A stretch of 64,000 bases of DNA from Sisyra terminalis. Lineage: Eukaryota; Arthropoda; Insecta; Neuroptera; Sisyridae. The notes below the pieces were generated by a model. The model searched no databases. It was not told the origin of the DNA and saw nothing but the letters and a program-made list of their open reading frames with translations. Made by a program: the position numbers and the translations under genes. Below, in pieces: positions 1 to 13,700 of the stretch (positions are counted from its first letter, which is position 1; each line of letters opens with the position of its first letter). The DNA is taken from NCBI GenBank assembly GCA_958496175.1, contig OY292278.1, positions 33,356,001-33,420,000 on the forward strand, written 5' to 3'.

Positions 1-2375
1 AAATCAAAAACAAGTCTAATTTAAATAGTAGTACCAATATTTTATTCCGGTTTTATTTTTAGTTCTAATTTAAAAGCAGATTTCTTGATTCGATAGAAAT
101 TTTGTTATTAAGTTGAACTAAATTTTCTTCAAAAAAAGGGTACCTATTTAGCAGTTACCTACTTACGTCTAATTATTAATAATAAAAGTAGCATTCAGAA
201 GAAGGTTGATTAAAATAAATTGATCGATAACCATTACGTAGATATTAATTTGACCTTTTAATAAAATATCTCTGTTCTTTTTTAAAATATTTAAAAACCC
301 GCATATTATAAATCAGAGGTGGCCAACCCAAATGATATTGCGGGTCGTTTTAGAGATGCATCCTAATTTAAAGTTATATATCTCAAATTCTCCATACTTA
401 ATTATGATACACTGTTAACATTTATATCTAAAAATGTTTTTTTTTGCGTTAGTAACATACCTGCGACCATAAAACACGGCATTTTTCACGGTCAACACAA
501 TAGCCACTAACAGTCAATACTGCATTACTACGATCGTGTAGTGGTTTTTAGAGGTAAAGCAAATTTTTTCAAAGCTTAATTGAAAAATATATATCTTGAA
601 GGTAAGTTATAAAAGGTACAGCATGGGATGCTGTGATTTGCTAGAAGGTAGGGTGTTAATGGTCCAAAAACAAATTTGTAAATCCAAGTTATTTATTTAC
701 AGTCATTATAATAGACTGGCAGGATATCGTTTGGCGGGTTTAGCTAGCTATATTTATAAATTCGGTCACAAATATTGTAAGTTTGAGGAGCACTGATTTA
801 AGCTGTAAAAATATAAAAAAAACCGCGGACTATGTTTTAAAGAAATTATAAAAAAAAAAATTATTTTCAACATTTTGTTAGTCATTTTAGTATTTATAAA
901 TATATTTAAATTATTGAAATGAGGTAACTTGATCCTTTAAATTTTCTTTTTCACCATAAATATATTTCTCACATGAATTCAAAGGTATTTGAGTAAATAT
1001 GAACCCCTTTTAAATATTAATTGCAAGAATTTAAATCAATTGCGAGACGAAAAGCCTTGAAAACATTTTATATAGAACTAAAAGTCATCTTCTCCAATAA
1101 CTTTCGTTCGCAAAAAGTTACGATGAGCGAAAAAGCTTCACTATCATATTAGAGGCAATACTGAACATTTGAAAACTTTTTGAATGATGTTGAAAAGTGG
1201 AATATTCCCTATAAATTTATTTTCAACTGACATTTAATTTCACGAAAATTGTTTGTATGGGTATTGTTTGACGGATTACCATTTAAAAGTGGTTGATGAA
1301 GATAAAGCTTTGTGTGCATTATTTCATTGCATTTTACTTTAATTTCCTTGATTTAATTAAATTGGAGCTCACATATTTCATACTCTTATTGAAATGTTAA
1401 AACCTGAGCATTGCATATTTTTTTTGTATCTTAGTTAGAAAAAAAAATGCACTTGGAAAAATTCATTATATTTTTCAATAAAATCCTAAAGTTTACGGAT
1501 TGCTCAATTTCATTCGCTTAGTTTTGCCTTAAACACGTTCGTCGATCCAATTGAAAAATATATTAGTTCATTGAAAAAGTTAAAACGATTTAACCAAAGC
1601 GATATGTTTCCCGTGTCTCATTAACCAATACTTGCAACACGAATCTGAAGAAAAATCAACGGAAACTTTCTTTTCCGTTCAAATATGTTAAATTTCATCT
1701 TAAACACGTAAATAAGTGAATTTATATTTTTCAAAGATTTACTTAAAACTTTGCTCCAAATACGTCTTGCCAAACACTAATTTAGTATAATTTATTATTT
1801 TTCGAGAAAATCTCCCGCCCATTAGGGCGTGCAATTTAAAAAGGAAAAACTTTTTCTCGAATTTTCAAATGATTAATAAAAACAGGATTTTTCCTTTTGT
1901 TAAACGTAGTTAGTCGATTCGTTATTGCTTTAAGTAGTTTAGTTGGAGAAAAGATATTTTAATGAGGTCTATGTTGAGAAGTTGAATGGCTTTTTTAGGT
2001 CAAAGATGATGTTTTACTTTCAAAGAAACGCACAATTTTGCATTGAAGTTGATGTCTTACGACGTAATTTGAATAAATTGTATTAGAATGCAGCCAATTA
2101 TTTTATATTGGGCACAATAGAATTAAATTGTGTTTTAGAGAATCCTAGAATGTGAATACAAAAAAAAAATAGTAAAAAATTAAGGTTCTGAGCTGTTTGT
2201 ATGGAAATAGAAAGATATATTCAAAATCAGTGGATAATAGAGGTAAACAGGGTAATACCTACCTCGACAAAAATTGAAAATATAGAAATTAAAATGAAGT
2301 AAATTTGTTTCTTTGATGTAGGATTGCCAACCTTTTAGTACTTAGAATGAATAGTTATCACTAGACATCGGCTTA
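1..2375. other. AT-rich noncoding stretch
   Basis: No reading frame with coding character, splice-site pair or RNA gene is visible on either strand. The sequence is AT-rich with many homopolymer runs. The only structured piece is a possible hAT terminus near 314, listed separately. A 66-codon frame at 596-796 is within chance expectation at this composition and resembles nothing I know. Confidence 0.6.
314..350 (+). mobile_element. Possible hAT element terminus (isolated end)
   Basis: The sequence CAGAGGTGGCCAACCC followed by a GC-rich patch (GCGGGTCG) resembles the ends of hAT-superfamily elements, which often read CAGRGGTGGCCAACC followed by GCGG/CCGC-rich DNA. I found no matching inverted end within the next 2 kb and could not define a target-site duplication, so this is an orphan end at best. 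Confidence 0.3.
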
Positions 2376-3330
2376 TATGCATTTGCATGTTTGCATATGC
2401 AAACGCATATAATTCTATTTCTATAGCGTTATAGCATATTTTGGTACTTTTTCATTGACAGTGCTTATTTCAGTAGTTATACGTGTTAGGCGTGTTGTAT
2501 TATGCCGTCGAATGATGCAAAAAAAGATCAAAAACGAGTTCAGGACTTTTACAAAAAAAAGCGCTATTAAAAGCACTATGGTGACTACAAGCATCTAAAT
2601 AGCAACTACCAAACGTAGCACTATCCCCAGAACTAATATTAACACAGTGGAAACTTCATAGAAAGCTGTATTGTTTTATGCCGAAAATTTTGAAGCCATA
2701 TAAGAAGTAGTTAAAAAATTTGAAAGATCAGAGACCATGGCAATCAATTCATGCAAACTTTCATTTGAGGATTCTTCAATCAAAATAAATATTGCTCTTA
2801 ATGCAACACATTTTAGCAATATACTAGATCTAAATTGGGAAACTAGAAACATTCCTCGGTGCCAATCCATGGAAATATTCGAAAAAATGATTTAACAGAA
2901 TAACGCACTTTCGAGTTAACAATCGCCATAGGTTCGTGTCAAATTAAATACAGTTTTGTATAAAAGCCCCCGTCTTTTAGGAATAAAGAAAATTGATGTA
3001 ATTATCAACGGAACTTTTGAAGAGATCTACGAAATGTCTGCCATATTTCAAATTTTCAAATTCTGTCCGGTAACGTAAGTTGACGACGAAAGATAATTTT
3101 CAGCTTTCCACCATTTTCATCTTTATGGTCCAATTGTGAATCTAAATCATCCAGGTTTTCTCTCAAATACAAACAGAAAATTTCAGCAAAATAATTCCGG
3201 CCACCTAGAAGGAGTTCAGGCACACAAACAGAAGAATTATATATGTATATATATATATATATATATATAATTGTGCATATTTTGCCCTTTTTATTGCATA
3301 TTTTAGGATTTTGACATAATACTGTAACGT
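2376..3330 (+). pseudogene. Decayed hAT-type transposase relic
   Basis: Plus-strand translation at 3052-3110 reads KFCPVT*VDDER*FSAF. This matches the conserved C-terminal hAT signature of the type F-x-P-(V/L)-T-S-x-D-x-E-R-S-F-S, with two stop codons falling where serine is usual. About 500 bases upstream, an ATG at 2502 opens a short lysine-rich frame (MPSNDAKKDQKRVQDFY) that soon hits a stop. Between them are several stops in every frame, so the gene is dead. The flanks carry related AT-rich words (GCATATTTTG at both sides, TTTGCATATGCAAA near 2390) that may be remains of terminal or subterminal repeats. Minus-strand frames across this region (2676-2870, 3056-3418) are shadows, the second lengthened by a TA microsatellite. 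Assignment to hAT rests mainly on one block of about 18 residues. Confidence 0.5.
3239..3269. repeat. (TA)n microsatellite
   Basis: About 30 bases of nearly pure TA dinucleotide repeat, interrupted once by TG, directly after the hAT relic. Expected to be length-polymorphic. Confidence 0.9.
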
Positions 3331-6300
3331 GACGTCTCAAAACTATATTGAGATGGCGTTTATTCGTTCTGTTAATTTCTTTTGGAAATAAGTAATCACT
3401 TTCACACTTAACAATCATTTTTTTATTACACTTGTATACACTTTTGATTACAAAATTACACTTGTCAAAACAATCACTTAAATGACAATAATCACTTTTA
3501 AATCGAAATCACAATAAAAATCGCTTTGTAATCGCTTTTTTGTAACGGAAATTCAAATCTGAACTTCCGCACAGAACTGTGATACAGAACTGTCTCTGGG
3601 CTTGAGTTGAGCGACTTATATACCCGCAACCCAACATTCTAGAATGTACTCCATTGTTCGCCACGTTCCACCACCTACTAGATGTTTCTCAATACGATGT
3701 CTAGTTATCACCTTGGTCAATTTTAGCAAATGGTTTAACCTACGGTCTACTTAAAACAGAACAAGTAGCAAGTAGGCAATTTTAGAGTCTAGGATGAAAA
3801 TTCAACGACAAACTTGCCTAAAGTAAGTTTATTTATGAACTTTGATTTCATACTTTTGATCATATTCATCAGATAGCTGTTCAATAGATAAAAATTTATA
3901 AGTTAGGTTAATTTCGCACATAACACCATTTTAGGTGAAAATACCCTACTTTTCTCAATTTTCCGGAAAAAACTATATTTGGATGATAATAAATCTAGCT
4001 AGATTAGAAAATTTCAACCCTAAGTAGTATTCAGTGTTTGCTTCAAAGTTATGTATAAAAAAGAGGGATATAAACATTTTAGAAATGATAAGTGTACAAA
4101 AAGTTCGGGAATCACTCATTTAAAATCACTATCAAACCATATTTCTCTTTATGTCAAGTTTTATTGATTACATCTTTACATAAAATATTTAATATGCGCG
4201 TAAAATAGTAATGCTAATGTTAATTTAAACCGGCACTACCTATAATATTTCCTCGTACATATACTTTTGCAATTTACTGCGTAGGCAAACTCAATTTTTT
4301 TCAGTTTTTTTTAAATATTTTACTTGATATTATATAAATTCCATCATTATTTTCATATTTTCTCTCTATTGTCTAATGAATAGTTTGAAAATTTTTGAAT
4401 TTACATTTCTTTGCAACATATGAACTGACATTCTAATATTATGAGTACTTTATGACAGAAATAGCAAATTTTCTTCTTTTCAAATGTGTATGAATAGTTA
4501 GCATTACCAGAGGCTAAACTCAATGAATATGGTTGGTCCAAACACTTTTGTGTAATGCATTGCATATTATTTTTGAATATATATGCAAGCTTTGAAATTG
4601 TTACCGAAAATGTGGCTTTTAAGAGTATAAAATACTTTTAAATGCATTTCGGTTACATGATTGCAATAGCGCAATATAGTGAATATTGAACGTTATCTTC
4701 TATAGTTATAATGAGATGAGTTGAGAGTATAAATTTACTTTAGTGTATACACTTACAAAATTGTTTAATTATGGTATTAAGCTCTAAAATTCTAATTTTA
4801 TAAAATTCTAACATTTAATGATTCTTTGTACATAAGTACTTACTATTCTAAATCAGAATCCAAAGGAAAATCGTCGGAAAACGTGGTCTCGGACGGTCAA
4901 TAAATTTAAGCTGCAAAACCTAAAGAATCTATTCTCTATTTCAACTCTATTGACCTCTTTTGCCTTCTAAATATAAATTTTTTTAACTTCTTCCGAATAA
5001 AGTTTTAATAGTCATGTTTATTGCCATCATCCAAAATAAGTAAGACACTGCAAAAGAAATAGGGTTAGTGGAGTTAGGATTTAGTAGGTTTGCCCATTTT
5101 GCAACAATATTCAATTGTTTTTCAACGCTTAAAGAAGCTAAAGGTTAATTTTTTTTTTGGTAAAAGCTACTTTCATTAAATAAAATTTTAGTTATACAAA
5201 AATATTTATTCTTGAAGATATAAGACATTAGTTAGTATTGGATAAAACAAAGTTAAATTGCACTTTACAGAATTTGAATGTAAAATGAACAATGAAATAT
5301 TAAGGTTTGTGTTGTTTGGATGGAAACACATAGGTGCAGTAAACATATTGTAATGTCTACTTTTTGTATTATTTAGCTGCATTTATTTCGTGAAAGTTTT
5401 AAGTAGATTTGGAATTTATTCAGAATCCCCCATAAAAATATCATTGTCGCTAGACGAACATTCTTTTCATTTCTATTTTAAAGCGGGGTGAAATATTATA
5501 ATGGCCAAAGCAATACAAACACCAACACACAGAGAATAAATAAGATAAAATGTCTAATGAAATACGAGATTGCAGCAGCGACTTCAATTAATATTTCACT
5601 AGGTATAAATAGGCGAGATAGTCGTGGCGAATGTTCTGGTTATATTTACAGCGATGAAAGGATTATAAATTAAATTGGATATTTTAATTACTCTCTCGTA
5701 TGACACAACAATATTAAAGGGTGATTTTTTTCCTCGAAAATTTATGAATACGGAGCTCATTTTCCGTGTCGGTGCGATGATGAATCCCAAACCAAAATAT
5801 GAAAAATGTTATGAAACATGAATCACCACTTAGGAAAAATGGCTCAATAAAACAGGTGGAGTGTTTATAATAACCTGTTTTATGTTCGTGAATTTCGCAA
5901 TTGACGTCTAGACTTTAAACAACAATGAGCCAACTTGAATGTTTGTTTTGATTAATATTCGATTTTATTTTTCGAGAAGCTTCCTGATGGAACGGATATC
6001 CTGCAATGTTTACATTTCATTGAATCTCCAAAGCTATTTTTTATATATAAGCCCCATTTTTTCTTCTGTATAGCCATTTAAATTATAAACAGCAGAATAA
6101 GTCCTGTAAATTTAAATTTAAAGAAACATTATTTGAAATTAAGACATTACAAAAGAAAATGAAACTTCAGCGAATCACATTATATGCGACGCAATAAGAA
6201 ATCCAAGTTTTTTTTTATTGAAATTAATTCGCTTGATTACATTAGTACGATCCTGAAAATAACATTTAAAAGTGTATTCATCAATGACTACGAAGAAAGC

Positions 6301-7419
6301 AATTAATTTATTTAAAGATAGTTTAGGTTCCAAATATGATTTCAACTAAAATACCGTCTCCGAGGGGAGCCACGTACGCTGCTAAAATTGACTTTTCCCA
6401 AAAACAATCCTTTTTCCATTACAACTATTGAAGCGTGCTAAATAAAAATAAAATAGTTAATATAAAAATAGAAGCTGTGGAAATTTTCTACAATAAAAGA
6501 TTTTTAATAATTTTCTATGTTTACCATAGTTAATGAAAAAATGACGAAAATTTACATTTTTAAAATCGTGTTACATTTTTGTTGATATTTTTGAATATTA
6601 CTAGCGTTTTAGGAAAAATCGGAAGCCAGATGTTATACTTATTTGAGCGTTATATTTTCTTAGCAGGAAAAGTTCCAAAAAAATTAGATTTTTAGTAATT
6701 TTTCGTTTTAAATATTGATGAACTTTACTTTTAATTATAAAGATACCAAAAACTTCGACAAATATAAACTTAATATAATATCAACTTAACTTAATATAAA
6801 AAATCAATTTCAGGATGAAATATACTTTCTTCGACATTGATTTTTTTATAACAAAACATTTTCAGATTTAGCAAATACCTAGTAATTTTTAGTTGAGACT
6901 AATATCATTGAATTTTCTTGACTAAAAATTGTAAATTATAAACATAGTAATTCTTTTTTTTTCTTTTTAGTGGAAGCCTTGTGCATCTGCCTTGTGGAAA
7001 TCTCAAAATTCGTAGTGTTTTAGAGTAAAAGATATTAAAAATTAAAGTTTTAAAATATTTGGAATCTATACAAACTTTTACAAAATTTTAAAAAATAAAT
7101 AATTTGATAGTAAATTAACCATTTTCTTTAAGTTTATACATTGACTTAAAACTTTTTATATCAATTTTTATTATCATCTGGTATTATGCCTTCTTCTGAG
7201 TCGGTTTCTTTAGCTTCAACGAGCGAACTTTTAGTGCATACTTGTTCTTTGTAAGTGTCGCAAGAGTCACAAATATCAAAATTTTCCATATTTCTGTAAA
7301 GAAAATGTGGAATAAATTTACTAATTCAAGATTATGAATTCATTAATGCTTCTGAGCCGGCAACAACATTTAAATATCAACAAACTGCCGTTTATAACTA
7401 ACATAAGGGTTCACGTCTC
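3331..7419. other. AT-rich noncoding stretch
   Basis: I see no gene, RNA gene or clear mobile element here. The longest open frames are about 60 codons and overlap each other antisense at 5488-5790, as expected by chance. Short words (CCAAGTTT, poly-A/T runs) occur but none defines a repeat. Confidence 0.55.
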
Positions 7420-7437
7420 TTTTGGCTCGGCCAAAAG

Positions 7438-7600
7438 GTGGCAACGTTGCATTTTCTACTTTGTTTTTCATTTTATTCGCAAAAAATCGGTCTCTTATAA
7501 AAATTAAGCTACAAAAGAGACAATTAAATAATATTATAGACGAATATATCAAAATATCGCAAATAGAATAAAAAAAAAGTAAAAAATGCAACGTTGCTAC
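7438..7600. mobile_element. Short inverted-repeat element, MITE-like
   Basis: The ends are near-perfect inverted repeats: GTGGCAACGTTGCATTTTCT at the left (7438-7457), whose counterpart at the right (7579-7600) reads GTAGCAACGTTGCATTTTTT on the other strand. Weaker complementarity continues inwards (ATTTTATTCGCAA against TCTATTTGCGAT), and an inner pair GTCTCTT/AAGAGAC closes the middle. The whole unit can fold into one hairpin. A separate perfect hairpin, TTTTGGC-TCG-GCCAAAA, lies just outside at 7420-7436. No target-site duplication was evident. The superfamily is unknown. Confidence 0.5.
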
Positions 7601-7908
7601 ATTAAATTGACCTAAATGGGATCAGAGCCTATATAGGTGCGCACGCAATAACCTGTACACATCCAAGATTTATAAAATACAAAGGTGGCCTCATGGACTC
7701 ACAATTAATCAGATTATTTTAGAATGAATTATTTAAAAAAATGCATAACTGTTGGTAGCATTGGTAACAATACTTTCAAAAACTAAGAAAACAAAAATTT
7801 CGCAATAAGTAATGCGCGAAGAGTTCATACGCCACATAATCTTGAGAAAATGGTACTTGTGCTTTCGACATCAATTGCCAGTCAAACTATGCTATTTATA
7901 ATTTCTTT

Positions 7909-8071
7909 TCATTGTTATTTACCATCGCTTTATAAATACTAAAGTCTTAAGCAACTCTAGGCTTAATGAAATTCCAAAATCGAGAAATATCAAAAATTTG
8001 TTCGATAACAGGTTCGAACCCAAAACCTATCACTTTAGGAACGGTCACCTAGACCACTCGGCCACCAGTAT
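7909..8071 (-). mobile_element. tRNA-derived SINE, copy 1
   Basis: On the minus strand the unit begins ACTGGTGGCCGAGTGGTCTA, an RNA polymerase III A-box-like sequence as in Ser/Leu-type tRNAs. A perfect B box follows at 8011-8020 (GGTTCGAACC). The tRNA-unrelated body contains CCTAGAGTTGCTTAAGACTT and ends AAAGCGATGGTAAATAACAA. The same order and words occur at 24.5 and 31.1 kb, and in partial form at 19.7 and 61.0 kb. No protein is encoded; mobilisation would depend on a LINE partner. Confidence 0.8.
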
Positions 8072-10520
8072 GCTTTTATGAAAAACTGTTAAGAATTCAG
8101 CTTTTATTTTGATAATTACTGTTTTATTTGTATTTAGCATTGTTCAAAAGTTAAAATGAAAATTGGATTTTTGTTTTGGGAAAAGTCAATTTTTGTGAAG
8201 GATGCGACTACAGACTTGCATCCCCACCCCGGACAGATTTTTTTGGTTCAAATCATGTAGAAGACCAAGTCAATGAATAAATAAAATAATTGCCTTCTAT
8301 GTACCTTTTGAGGAGTGCATGAACGACTGTACTACATACAAAATGTATAATTTATACTTTAATTTAACTTAAATTCACGAAAAAAAGCTGCTGCAATGTT
8401 AATATATGAAAAAGTGAGATTTATTTCATGTTCTTTACTATTTGTATTCATACTTTTGAGTGAACTACTTCACTGCGTAGAGGTGCATAGTAAATATATC
8501 GTATGTTATGTCCAAGTTAAATTAAGTTTAATCTTTTTATGATCATTGAAATTTAATTTAATTTTACTCCCAGAATTAAACGTTTCAAATGATGAAATAA
8601 GAAATTTATAAATCGAAGAATAAGAAAATTGAAAATTATTCATACTTCGAATGAGATGTTTCAATTTAATGCTTAAAAACATATCTGGATTGCTTATCTT
8701 GACGACATTTTGCGGAAAGTAATCGATATTGGCACTTGTATGACGTCACTGAAGAAATGTAATTTATGCCATGTTTGAGATTTTTGTGTCAAAGACGCTT
8801 TTCAGGATATAGTAATGTTGCTCTGGTTTCTTCCCTATACTTTTACCGTGCCAACCAAATAGCAAAGCTCAATGACAAAGAGACGACTAAAAGGACTGAC
8901 GATACAGAAGATTTTATTCATCGAATCCATTTAACCATGGTGTAGGTACTTTGATCGAATAAGGGATGTATTTTCTTGAAAATAAAATCCCGAAAACTCA
9001 TATGCGGTTCTCAACAGCGTTGGGAAGTTTTTTCAACGCCATTAGATCATTCCGACATGTGGTGCATGTCGGAAATATGATACATTAGTTTAAATTTAAA
9101 TATTGAGATGCTTGCCAAATGAGTTTAATGAATAGCACTTAAATATCAATTAGGGAACGTTTTGCAAAATTTATTTCGAAATATATAGTTAAAACTTCGT
9201 AAAACTTTACTGTCTCTTATACCTTTGTAAATTGAATGGAAAAGTTATAAATTGTATCAACCTACAGAAAGCTTTAATTATGTTCCACTAAACTCATCTC
9301 ACTTTGTTTTCTACAACTAATTGATAAATTATTTCCTCTTCTGCGTTTCATCGGATTTTTGTCGCACAAAAACTCTACTCAATGTCTTGTAATTAGAAAA
9401 ATATAACGTTGATCAATTCCACGGGAAATGTTTCGTAGCGTCTACGTATAGAAACGGTTCTATTATATTTTTTTTATTAATTAAAAATACAAAAAGCCAA
9501 TTTATATTACAAAAGCAATTACCGTGTCGTATAATCAGTGAGAAATCTTTGAAAACTTTTATTTTAATCTTTGTTACTCCACTTTAATGCACTTCTTCAA
9601 TAAATCTCGAAAGCTCGTAAAACATTGTATCTCCGTTTCATTTTACTTTCCGTACTTGTTACTTGTTAAGTTCGAAAATATTTAAATGCTTTATAAGTTA
9701 TGGTTTTTACCGAAACTCCTCAACAAATTTATGATAAAAATTATTTTGCGAGACAACTTACATTTTTTGAAGTAATTATTTCAAAAAAAAAAATATTTTA
9801 ATTATTAAAGATATCCAAATAAGCGACATAATTATAAAACTAATAATTTAAATAAATAATTATACAAAACTCCCTGCAGCGAAATGGACTTAAACGATTG
9901 TGAAACTATTGGTCATCATAAACCAAAGAGACATTAATAGCTGGACTAAGGCCATAGCTAAAAGAGGAAGAAAAAAATCATAAGGAAATGAGAACTTTTT
10001 CGTTTAAAGAAAATTTAAGGAAAAAGGGTCTAATGAATTTATGAGAAGTTCGGTGAATTTTTTTTTCATCTTAACAATAATTTCGATTTCCTTCCATTAG
10101 GTATTTTATCGTCAAATCGTTTTACACACTTAAACTTATGTCTTGTGTTGATAATACTTCCCGATCGAATCGAATGGAATGAAAACGTATACATGTGAAA
10201 CGGCTCTTACAAAGTTGCTCTGATATAGTTTTAAACAAAAAAAAATATTTCAGGTTATTGTTATGCTTTATTCTAGACACAATAAAAAAAAAAAAAACTT
10301 AAAAAAAAATCGTTGCAATTTTTTCAATTTTATAGAATTTAATTCTTTCTCCATCATAAGAAATTTTACTTGATGAATTTTTGTTGATATAAGTTAGTTT
10401 AATAACAATAATTGGCGTTTGTTGGATTAAAAATGTTTGTTTTCTTTATAACCAGAATTGAATTACTATGAATGGTTAATGTAATAGTAGCCATAATTCG
10501 TTTTTTTTTAATTTACAAAG
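8072..10520. other. AT-rich noncoding stretch
   Basis: No gene or recognisable mobile element. The only notable structure is a short perfect hairpin at 9050-9074, listed separately. Confidence 0.55.
9050..9074. other. Perfect 10-bp hairpin
   Basis: TTCCGACATG and CATGTCGGAA are exact inverted repeats around a five-base loop (TGGTG). Complementarity continues weakly outwards (GATCAT against ATATGA). A further pair, CAGCGTTGGG/CAACGCC, lies just upstream at about 9015-9040. It could be a structured RNA, a small transposon remnant or chance. Confidence 0.4.
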
Positions 10521-10778
10521 TTAATGTAGAAACAATTTTTTTTCTGTTTTTTTTTGTCTAACGGCTGATTTATTTTCCCGCGTGGTTGAATTGGTACTTT
10601 CCAACTTACTTTCTACAACATCAAATGTGATTTCGTTTCCTGTCAGGGTGTGACCACTCCAACTAGTTTTTCCTTTTGTCAGAAAATTAATTATAGTTCT
10701 TTCTTCGTTTACTGTTCTTAATACTGCTACGTTTAACTCAATTCTTTTATTTATTTTTTTATTTTTCTCCAACACCAC
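10521..10778 (-). pseudogene. C-terminal fragment of a LINE reverse-transcriptase ORF
   Basis: An 85-codon minus-strand frame contains RTVNEERTIINFLTKGKTSW followed by SGHTLTGNEITFDVVESKLE. This fits the tail of insect non-LTR retrotransposon ORF2 proteins, in the style '...R.K..W.GH.LR.N.....V.EGK.EG.RGRGR...': a basic helix, a Trp, the Gly-His pair, Asn, then an acidic-to-basic helix. It lacks the catalytic palm and upstream domains, so it is a 5'-truncated dead copy. Composition is clearly less AT-rich than the flanks. The match is by eye; the clade is not assigned. Confidence 0.45.
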
Positions 10779-13700
10779 ATTTTAAAGTTCTCCAATAATT
10801 TCCTTTTTTATTTTCTAGAGTTGAGGCTTTCGGTTCGATTATTAAATATTTCAAGCTATTATCAACACCGAAGACTTAACACTGACGATTAATTTCTTAT
10901 TTGCCAATATTGAACGAAATTTGGATTAAAATTCAATGTCTCAAAAAACCTCACTATTAGTACTTCCCACTGAACTAAATCAAGGGTTGTGAATCATTGA
11001 GCCATCATTACTAACGTATAAGTAATTTTCAGAAATCGGTAAGTATATTCAAAATATCTGAGTAATCAATAGTAACACATATCTATAAGAATAGCACAAA
11101 GCTATAAGAAATAAATTCATCCATCATTAAAGCATAGGAGTTTTAAAAATGAAGAACAGAATGGACCAGAAGTAACAATGGAAAGTTAGTAGACAAATTA
11201 ATAGTCTCAAATTACAAAATTGACTTCAAATGGAAAAGGTATATACTATATACTATGAACTATATTATGCATATCCATTTTGTATTGTTATTCAACTAGG
11301 TAGGTAGTGTTGGAGATTTTTAATTCCAGAAAATTCGCAATCCTAGTTAATTATAGAGTAAAAAGCTTCTGAAAAATTTCAAAATTTTCGTCCAGAAATA
11401 CCCACGATTTGAATAACTTTCTTTTTATTTTTAAAATAAGCTTCTATTTTCTTTTTTGGGTGATACTATAAGGCATTACTTTTTTGAATATTTCAGGAAT
11501 AACCTTTGAAAATATCCTATGGAATAAGTTTTTAACTTTAACCATATTTTTATCAAAACGTAAGGAAAGATATGTACCTTTTATTTGTTTAACTGCCAAA
11601 ACATTAAAAAAATCAGTATGTGTACTATAAAGTGTATTCTTATGAACATACATAAGAAGATATATTTTTTGAGTATGATTTTTCTTTCGTTTTTAAACAA
11701 ATTGGAACTATAAGAGAAATGATCGATAAATGACAATTAATACTATACAAAATGATCAGCATTAAATCAAATTTATTTCAGCTCCAAAAAATAACGATTT
11801 TTTTCCAAATTCATAGAAATGTCTTTCCAAAATCTTAAAATATGTCTTTTTATTTAAAAAATTAAATTAGGCTTACTTATTAATTTTTACTGCCTTTAAA
11901 ATTAACATCATAGTTTAGATTATATTACCAGATATTTTAATTACGTGGCATACAATTTATAATAAAACCACATAATTTTGCTTCAAAATTTATTTTTTCA
12001 CTATACATTTTAGAAAGAAGCCACTTAAATAAGGATCGACTTTAAAACTCAAGGAAAACTGGGAGGAAATTTTCCATACTTCAACTAGATTCTTAATGCA
12101 TTACTTTAACGTACATAAATTTTGAATAATTTAAAAAAAAAATCAGACCTATTTCTCTTTAGCACGCTTAAAGAAGTATATACACCAATTACTTTTTCGG
12201 TATTCAAGAAAATTGTTTTTAAGTAAGCTGAACTTCGAATTTCGATTCCCTATCCTAAAGAAACAATCACTTTTCCACTTCAGCAAATTAATTTTATTGC
12301 TTGATTAATTATGTAACTTGCTCAATTAATTAGAAACCACCTGTCTATTATAAATTCAAATTAATCTACAAATTGTTAGAGACGAATTGCAATATTTCGT
12401 TTTGAAGGAAAATCAACTCACTTTTTAGCATTGAGGTTTGAATAAACATTGAACAAACTATCTCATATTTGAGTTTCTTATAAGTAATTTCTTCAGTTAG
12501 GTGCATATGCAGCAGAAATTTCAAATTGATTCAATCATCAGAAAATGTAATAATAAATTTTCTCTCGATGTTCAGCAAAGTTTTCATTTGCAAAATAAAA
12601 TTTGGTCCAATATTTTATGGTAATTATTTTTGCACGACTGAGTTCTGGGGTATTTGTCGTTTTATTTTTAATACCTCTGCATGCTTTCTGAATTGAAGTG
12701 ATAATATTGAAAGGACAATAATTTCATGTGAATTTAAATATCACACATGACTCGAGCTTTCTTAGGAACTATGTGGAAGTTCGTGTACTGTTTTGTTTAG
12801 CATTATGTTCAGATACTCGTAAATAAATCGAACTCCATTGAATGAAGCAACTATGCACGACGGTATGGAACGAGTTTCACTACAGCTAAATATATCGACG
12901 ACAACAATTTCAAATTGAATCCATAAATCAAATAAATTTTAATCGAATATCTATGATTTACAACCATAATCGAGAAAATCTATCAACAAGAATAATTAAT
13001 TAATAGTGAATTTCGATCAAGAATTTGTTTCAAAGAAATTGAAAATAATAAAGCTTAACAAAAAACGTTTCTATTATCCACCAAGTTGCTTTTCAATAAT
13101 AATAAATAAATTTCAAACGCACGCAAGGAATATAAAAGGAAATAACGTGAATTCTACTTGTGTGCCAAACTAGCCGTTTTTCGAAAGCTTTTTACTTTCT
13201 TTTCTTTGTTATTATTTAAAACTTATACAAATAAAAAAATCATTTCTGTTTCAGTGATTGAAAGCTTCGCTTTTGACATTAGAGTCGTTTGATATATCAC
13301 AGGCAAAATAATATTTCGAAATTTATTGCTGAATAAAAGGTTAACAACTTTTTTAAAAACAAGAAATGACTAATGGGTGGAAATTTAAAGGCCATTTGAA
13401 TCCATATGAAAGATGTAGAGATTTTTTTTAATTCTAAAGCTCAAGGAAATATACATTGTTCAATCTTAATTGAGTTATAATTGAAATGAATATACAATTT
13501 AATATACAAAGTTAATCTAAATAAAAGAAAATATTCCCAAATTTTAAATTATAACAGTCAAATGATACACTTCAAAGACACGAATATTCATTTTTATTTT
13601 TATTTTAAAAAAAACTTTTTTATGTACTGATGGACGCACGTAAGAAATAATACTTTTTTGTAAAAGTGTTGTTTTTTTTCTGGGAATAAGGGCATGCACA

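Noticed and set aside
3056..3418. 120-codon minus-strand frame with a YIYIYI stretch
   Set aside because: The repeat is a translated TA microsatellite, and the rest is antisense to the decayed hAT relic read on the plus strand.
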